Part shown: positions 59,764 to 64,000 of the stretch, piece after piece
Position numbering within the stretch: the first letter of the stretch is position 1
How the letters are laid out: every line of letters starts with the position of its first letter
Source of the DNA: Chitinophagales bacterium
Lineage (GTDB): Bacteria; Bacteroidota; Bacteroidia; Chitinophagales; Chitinophagaceae
DNA length: 64,000 nt
NCBI GenBank assembly: GCA_017303855.1
Contig: JAFLBL010000006.1
Coordinates: forward strand, 186,001 to 250,000
Reading direction: 5' to 3'
Program-made: the position numbers and the translations under genes
The notes under the pieces: generated by a model
Told to the model about the DNA's origin: nothing
What the model saw: the letters and a program-made list of their open reading frames with translations, nothing else
Database searches by the model: none

Positions 59764-60010
59764 ACCAACAAAGCACCCCGATGGGGTGAGAGTGACATTG
59801 GGTATGGTTTTACCGACAAAGCACCCTTACGGGGTGAGGGGAGACATTGGGTATGATTTTTACCGACAAAGCACCCTTACAGGGTGAGGGGAGACATTGG
59901 GTGTGATTTTTACCGACAAAGCACCCCGATGGGGTGAGAGTGACATAGGGTATGATTTTTACCGACAAAGCACTCCTACAGGGTGAATGGGGACATTGGG
60001 TATGAGTTGT
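59764..60010. repeat. Right REP array, five about-50-bp units
   Basis: Units start at 59764, 59812, 59862, 59912 and 59961 and read accgacaaagcacccttaca and then gggtgaggggagacattggg. Hairpins are cacccc-gat-ggggtg or caccct-tac-agggtg. An open frame on the minus strand is an artefact of the repetition. Confidence 0.9.
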
Positions 60011-60069
60011 TACTAACAATGCAATCTTGCAACATGAGAATGACTCATTCAGCATCCTGCTAATGACTA

Positions 60070-61269
60070 TCACCTAAGGACTTCTCTCACTACCGCTACT
60101 ATCTTCTCTCCCTTCTCTTTAATCTGTGCTTCTGTCCAGGTTAAACTGATTGCAGTGGAGATACACCGGTTCATCACTGCATGACTGGCGGAGAAATCCT
60201 TAGTGGCTTGCTCCATAACACGGGCTTTCAGTTCAGGACTGAGGGCATTGAGTGTAACCGCATTTTTCAGGTGATCCCATTTGCGGATATAATGCCAGTT
60301 GTTGTCGAACCAATAGAAATTGCCGGCGAGTATGCCTTGTGCTTTTAATTCAGCGACCACGGCCCGGGTCTGCTCTTCTGTAGGCAGGAACCAGCTGATG
60401 AAACTGCAACTATCACCGGCCGGATCGGGAATACGGCGGAAGCTGATTTCAGGAACCGTGGACAGTATGGCTTTCAGTTGTGCATGATTATTTTTCTGGA
60501 TCGCCAGGAATTCATTGAGCCGTTTGATCTGTGCCAGTCCTACTGCTGCATGTAATTCAGAAATGCGGTAATTGTACCCGATAAACGGATGCAGGTCCGC
60601 ACCACGATCCACCCCGAGATGATCGTGTCCATGATCGGTATAACCATCGCTTTTTATATAAATGTCTTCGCGGTTGGTCATTACCACCCCGCCTTCGGCA
60701 CAGGTCATGGTTTTTACAAAGTCGAAAGAGAATGTACCGGCATCACCAATGGTGCCCAGCGCTTTTCCTTTATAGTAACCACCAATACTCTGACAGGCAT
60801 CTTCCAGTAAAATCAGGTTATGTTCCTTGCAAATTGCCTGGAGCGCATCCAGGTCGGCCATGCTGCCGCACATGTGTACAGGCATAATGGCTTTTGTTTT
60901 TGGTGTAATGGCTTTTCGAACGGCGGCCGCATCAAGCGTAAGGGTATCATCCACATCCACCAGTACGGGTACGGCACCCACACTCAGTACTGCTTCAAAA
61001 GAGGCTACGAATGTAAAAGCCGGGGTGATCACTTCATCCCCGTACCCGATACCAAGAGCGCTCATTGCAGTGGTCAGCGCAGCAGTACCACTTGAGGTCA
61101 GCTGCGCATATTTACTGCCGAATGTTTCGCAGATAGCGGCTTCCAGTTCTTTGGATTTCCAGATGCCTTTGCGTGGTCCGTCAAATCCATAGCGCATCAG
61201 GATGCCGGTTTCCAGTACATCATTTACTTCTTTTTTTTCGAGATCACTCCAGAGTTCGTAGCCAGGCAT
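60070..61269 (-). CDS. DegT/DnrJ/EryC1/StrS-family aminotransferase
   Basis: 399 residues, a PLP-dependent sugar aminotransferase or dehydratase fold. The N-terminal half has YAQLTSSGTAALTTAMSALGIGYGDEVITPAFTFVAS, EDACQSIGGYYKGKALGTIGDAGTFSF and the PLP Lys in FSFDFVKTMTCAEGGVVMT (about 188). Such enzymes build amino-sugars for surface polysaccharides; no sugar-nucleotide genes are adjacent, so the substrate is unknown. Starts 1.2 kb from the right REP array. Confidence 0.92.
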   Translation of the reverse strand: MPGYELWSDLEKKEVNDVLETGILMRYGFDGPRKGIWKSKELEAAICETFGSKYAQLTSSGTAALTTAMSALGIGYGDEVITPAFTFVASFEAVLSVGAVPVLVDVDDTLTLDAAAVRKAITPKTKAIMPVHMCGSMADLDALQAICKEHNLILLEDACQSIGGYYKGKALGTIGDAGTFSFDFVKTMTCAEGGVVMTNREDIYIKSDGYTDHGHDHLGVDRGADLHPFIGYNYRISELHAAVGLAQIKRLNEFLAIQKNNHAQLKAILSTVPEISFRRIPDPAGDSCSFISWFLPTEEQTRAVVAELKAQGILAGNFYWFDNNWHYIRKWDHLKNAVTLNALSPELKARVMEQATKDFSASHAVMNRCISTAISLTWTEAQIKEKGEKIVAVVREVLR

Positions 61270-61283
61270 AATTTCCAGTTAGT

Positions 61284-61307
61284 GTTAGAAGTTAGTAGTT
61301 AGTTGTC
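61284..61307. repeat. Heptamer repeat gttagaa-gttagta-gttagtt
   Basis: Three 7-bp units in the divergent region upstream of the DegT-family gene. Confidence 0.7.
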
Positions 61308-61433
61308 GGGAAGACTCCGGTTGAGGAGGCTTTCTGACAGCCCCGCAAAGGTAAAAAAGGAAAAGGAAAGACTCGTCATTTTAACAACAGGCAACGGAAG
61401 GGTAGTATGTGTTGTCAAACGCAAAAGGTACGG

Positions 61434-62075
61434 ATGAGAAAATGCGTATGGTTTCTGCTGTTTATCTCTTCATTTCAGCTAAATGGCCAGGTAAGAACCG
61501 GACTGAGGGGCGGCCTCAACAGATCAAACCTGGTGGAACGGTGGGATCAGCCTGACGGCCGGATCACAGGTGCAGCGGTTACCAGGCTGAATGGCGGGTT
61601 TCTGTTTGAAATTCCTTTGGAGGAACAATGGTTTCTTCATACCGGTCCGTATTATTCAGGTAAGGGGGCGAATATGCATGAGACGGACTCCACCAGGAAA
61701 AAGGACTCGGTTAAGATCCGGCTTAATTATATTGAACTGCCGGTTATGATTGTTTACAAATTCCCCGGTGAAAAAGAACATCAGTTTATTCTTTCTTCCG
61801 GTCCTTACCTGGGTTATGGTTTTAATGGTTCAATGGCGTGGAAAGGCGGAAGACCCGCAACCCAACGACATATTCATCGCAAATCCGCAGAGAATTACCG
61901 GCAGTTTGAACTGGGCTGGATGATTTCGGCTCACTATGAAATCGAATCCCGCTATGGTCTCCGGCTCGATTTCTCCAAAAGCCTGCTGAATATACAGCAC
62001 CCGGAAAGCTGGCAGAAGAGTTGGGTGATGGGGTTTTCGTTTTATTGGTATCTGAGGAAAATGAATAATGAGTAA
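61434..62075 (+). CDS. Outer-membrane beta-barrel protein (PorT/OMP_b-brl_2 type)
   Basis: 213 residues: signal peptide MRKCVWFLLFISSFQLNGQ, then an eight-stranded barrel pattern (TGLRGGLNRSNL, LHTGPYYSGKG, IRLNYIELPVMIVYKF, FILSSGPYLGYGF, ELGWMISAHYEI, VMGFSFYWYL). The last residues KMNNE and the stop come from a TGAATAATGAG repeat. Function unknown. Confidence 0.85.
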   Translation: MRKCVWFLLFISSFQLNGQVRTGLRGGLNRSNLVERWDQPDGRITGAAVTRLNGGFLFEIPLEEQWFLHTGPYYSGKGANMHETDSTRKKDSVKIRLNYIELPVMIVYKFPGEKEHQFILSSGPYLGYGFNGSMAWKGGRPATQRHIHRKSAENYRQFELGWMISAHYEIESRYGLRLDFSKSLLNIQHPESWQKSWVMGFSFYWYLRKMNNE

Positions 62076-62186
62076 TGAGTAGCTGACCGTACTGAACTAA
62101 AGAGTTGAACACCCTGCTTTGGGAAAAGTACCCATTCTGTAATGACTTTTCTCCTTTTACTCATTATTCATTACTCATTACTCATG
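62061..62186. repeat. TAATGAG heptamers, inverted arms
   Basis: tgaataa-tgagtaa-tgagtag (62062-62082) faces ctcatta-ttcatta-ctcatta-ctcatgg (62160-62186), about 80 bp apart. The left arm contains the stop of the barrel gene, the right arm the stop of the glycosidase gene, so the repeat joins two convergent genes. Confidence 0.88.
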
Positions 62187-63726
62187 GGTTATAAAACCCC
62201 CATTTTCCGCCCGGTTGCACCAGGATCGCGATTTCGCTCATTTCACTCTCGTTATTATTCTTGCCAACGGCGGTAATGACGTAGCGGTACGAAAAATGAT
62301 TGGAAGAAAGGGCTTCTTTGAGCTGGAAACCTCCGGGTTGGGTGACCAGCCGGGAGAGATAGCGGGGTATATTGCCAAATGTTTCGCTGTGTGAATCGGC
62401 GGCATACTGGTATACCACATAATATTTTATTTCTACCCGGTTACGCGGATCCGGTTTTACATCCAGCTGAATAATGGAATCGTTGCTGATACTGCGGGTA
62501 ACAATCGGTGGCCAGGGCTTTTCGTTATCAATCCAGCGCATGGGTGGCAGTAATGCAGGGTATTTGTAATAGTTATTCTGCAGGGAATCATTCCAGCCAT
62601 TGGGATTGCGTTCAAAGGATTTGCTGCTGAAATAAATACTGCCCTGTACATTGGGGTAACGGCGCAGCAGGCTGATCTGGTTGGGTAGTTCGGCCGGATT
62701 CTTCCATTTGGGCTGGTTTTCGGATGTGCGATAGATGCCGTGCCCGATATAAATATGCCGGCCATAACTGTGGCGGCTCCACCATTCGAGCAACTTTTCG
62801 TAGGCAATTTTATCATGACCGATTTCAAGATAAAGCTGGGGAGTGACATAATCAATCCAGCCTTTTTTTAACCATAATAAAATATCGGCGTAGAGATCAT
62901 CATAGTTGGTCTGCCCGGCACGGCTGTCACTGCCCTCGGGGTCTTTGTCTTTATTTCTCCATACACTAAAAGGGGAAATGCCAAACCGGCAACCTTTCTT
63001 TTCTTCTTTAATAGCCAGGCTGAGGGCCAGTATTATTGAATCACAGTTGCTCCGCCGCCAATCGTCTTTGGATAATTTACTACCCGATTTTGTATAGGAC
63101 GCAAAATCGGGAAATTCTTTTCCGGGAATCCGGTACGGATAAAAGTAGTCATCCATATGAATCGCGTCTACGTCGTAACGCTTTACAATATCGCGTACCA
63201 CGTTCACCACAAAACGCTGTGCTTCCTTATTGCCGGGGTCAAAATATTTTTTTTCGCCATATACCAGGAACCATTCCGGATGAATACGGGATATATGATT
63301 GGAAGCAATGGAGGAAGAGGCGGTATTGTGTACGGCCCGGTAGGGATTGAGCCAGGCATGAAATTCCATCCCGCGTTTATGCGTTTCTTCAATCATGAAC
63401 TGCATGGGATCCCATGCCGGAAAAGGCGCTTTGCCTTGTGTACCGGTCAGCCATTCGCTCCATGGTTCGTAAGGAGACGGATAGAAGGCATCCGCGGCGG
63501 GACGAACCTGCACAATCATGGCGTTCATTCCATTCCGCTGATGCAGATCGAGCAGGCGGATATAATCGGCTTTTTGTTTTTCGGGATTGGTTTCGCCGGC
63601 TTTGGGCCAGTCGATATTATTAACCGTGGCAATCCATACCCCACGGAATTCATATTTAGGCTGGGCGACTGCGTTAATCGTAAGTAAACTAAACAGCAAG
63701 AGGAACAGGAACGGTCTTTGTTTCAT
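62182..63726 (-). CDS. GH10-like (DUF187) exported glycosyl hydrolase
   Basis: 514 residues: signal peptide (RPFLFLLLFSLLTINAVAQ), then a TIM-barrel of the GHL10 family (EFRGVWIATVNNIDWPK at the start, MNAMIVQVRPAADAFYPSPYEPWS, VDAIHMDDYFYPYRIPG, GISPFSVWRNKDKD, DYVTPQLYLEIGHDKIAYEKLLEWW). The C-terminal third is beta-rich. The substrate is unknown; some relatives act on bacterial polysaccharides or peptidoglycan. Confidence 0.9.
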   Translation of the reverse strand: MKQRPFLFLLLFSLLTINAVAQPKYEFRGVWIATVNNIDWPKAGETNPEKQKADYIRLLDLHQRNGMNAMIVQVRPAADAFYPSPYEPWSEWLTGTQGKAPFPAWDPMQFMIEETHKRGMEFHAWLNPYRAVHNTASSSIASNHISRIHPEWFLVYGEKKYFDPGNKEAQRFVVNVVRDIVKRYDVDAIHMDDYFYPYRIPGKEFPDFASYTKSGSKLSKDDWRRSNCDSIILALSLAIKEEKKGCRFGISPFSVWRNKDKDPEGSDSRAGQTNYDDLYADILLWLKKGWIDYVTPQLYLEIGHDKIAYEKLLEWWSRHSYGRHIYIGHGIYRTSENQPKWKNPAELPNQISLLRRYPNVQGSIYFSSKSFERNPNGWNDSLQNNYYKYPALLPPMRWIDNEKPWPPIVTRSISNDSIIQLDVKPDPRNRVEIKYYVVYQYAADSHSETFGNIPRYLSRLVTQPGGFQLKEALSSNHFSYRYVITAVGKNNNESEMSEIAILVQPGGKWGFYNP

Positions 63727-63766
63727 GGTGTAATCAGATTCGGATGATCAATCCGTCAAAGTTACA

Positions 63767-64000
63767 TCATTCAGCTCCATCACGGATCTTATCGAGCAGA
63801 TCGCTGAGAATATTAGCATCTTTTTCTGAAAGATTGCCCAGCACCTGGTCCATTTCATCCTGGCGGCTGTCCAGGCGTTCCAGTAATTTCTTTCCTTTAT
63901 CGGTAATGATTACATCCACCAGGCGGCGGTCATTCTTGCAGACTACTTTTTTTACCAGGCCTTTCAGGATTAACCGGTCAACAATCCGTGAGGTATCACT
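63767..64000 (-). CDS. MarR-family regulator, 5' part beyond the window
   Basis: The last 77 codons. DTSRIVDRLILKGLVKKVVCKNDRRLVDVIITDKGKKLLE is the recognition helix and wing of a MarR winged helix, and LGNLSEKDANILSDLLDKIRDGAE is the dimerisation end. The target is unknown. Not contained in any open frame of adequate length within the window. Confidence 0.85.
   Translation of the reverse strand, partial: SDTSRIVDRLILKGLVKKVVCKNDRRLVDVIITDKGKKLLERLDSRQDEMDQVLGNLSEKDANILSDLLDKIRDGAE

Larger units (their letters stand above)
58883..60010. mobile_element. REPtron: IS200-like transposase between inverted REP arrays
   Basis: A transposase gene at 59260-59721 is flanked by a left array of five 53-bp repeats (58883-59148) and a right array of five about-50-bp repeats (59764-60010). 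The right repeat accgacaaagcacccttaca is seen on the minus strand in the left repeats, so the two arrays are inverted to each other. Each repeat holds a small hairpin with CACCC/GGGTG arms. This is the layout of TnpA-REP (RAYT) systems. Confidence 0.85.

Noticed and set aside
58883..60010. CRISPR array
   Set aside because: Units follow each other without unique spacers and the unit contains a hairpin; no cas genes are nearby.
59810..60073. 87-residue open frame on the minus strand
   Set aside because: It is a translation of the right REP array, with repeated ALSVKIIP phrases.
1..64000. tRNA, rRNA, riboswitch and sigma-54 (-24/-12) promoters
   Set aside because: I looked in the intergenic stretches and saw none with convincing structure; a covariance-model scan would settle it.

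Overview
The window reads as chromosomal DNA of a Bacteroidota member, most likely family Chitinophagaceae or a close relative. This rests on the gene content (GTP-type PEP carboxykinase, DUF5606, DUF3127, DUF5777 barrels, WG-repeat and OmpA-like lipoproteins, KWG and PorT-like barrels), on promoters with the Bacteroidota -7 element TAnnTTTG and no obvious Shine-Dalgarno sequences, and on many short lipoproteins with a late lipobox. No rRNA, tRNA or CRISPR array was seen. Placement to family is inference.

Layout. 1-7.2 kb: CmoA-like methyltransferase (cut by the window edge), ArsC/Spx-like thioredoxin-fold protein, AspT/YidE-type antiporter, pckG, Tet-like MFS exporter, OmpA-like lipoprotein. 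7.2-17.2 kb: an accessory respiratory or electron-transfer island. It has a minus-strand operon (71-aa twin-arginine protein, four-cluster Fe-S protein, NrfD-type membrane subunit, membrane-anchored Ig-like protein, monohaem cytochrome c) and two divergent operons, each made of haem-type lipoproteins followed by a DUF5777 beta-barrel. All three operons start from promoters of one design: a CRP/FNR-like palindrome, exactly 16 bp, a 15-bp element GTCATGrrACwGTCA, 12-13 bp, then a -7 box. This is the strongest candidate for an undescribed system. 17.3-26.3 kb: single-domain asparaginase, a long helical protein, and two divergent operons for exported WG-repeat, TPR/coiled-coil and barrel-like proteins.

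26.3-48 kb is mostly housekeeping: UvrD/PcrA helicase, GH25 lysozyme, a MerC/SCO1/Fur metal cluster, M3 oligopeptidase, DUF5606 protein, small enzymes, truncated haemoglobin, PfkB kinase, DsbA-like protein, PolA, UvrB, methylglyoxal synthase, YceI, a tRNA_anti-like membrane protein and RecA (with a LexA-box-like palindrome in its core promoter). 48-58 kb: a very long exported WD40-caspase protein, PAP2-like protein, glucosaminidase, an AlgI/AlgJ-like O-acetylation pair, DUF3127 and sigma-54. 58.8-60 kb: an IS200-like (RAYT/TnpA-REP) transposase flanked by five-unit palindromic repeat arrays in inverted orientation. 60-64 kb: DegT/DnrJ aminotransferase, beta-barrel protein, GH10-like lipoprotein-type glycosidase and a partial MarR regulator.

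A second window-wide theme is a set of heptanucleotide tandem repeats (units such as GAGTGGA, TAATGAG, GTTAGTA, GTCGTTA, AAGTAAA, which share the pattern nAGTnnn). They sit at the 3' ends of genes, often as two inverted arms around a spacer, and in several cases supply the last codons and the stop of the preceding gene.
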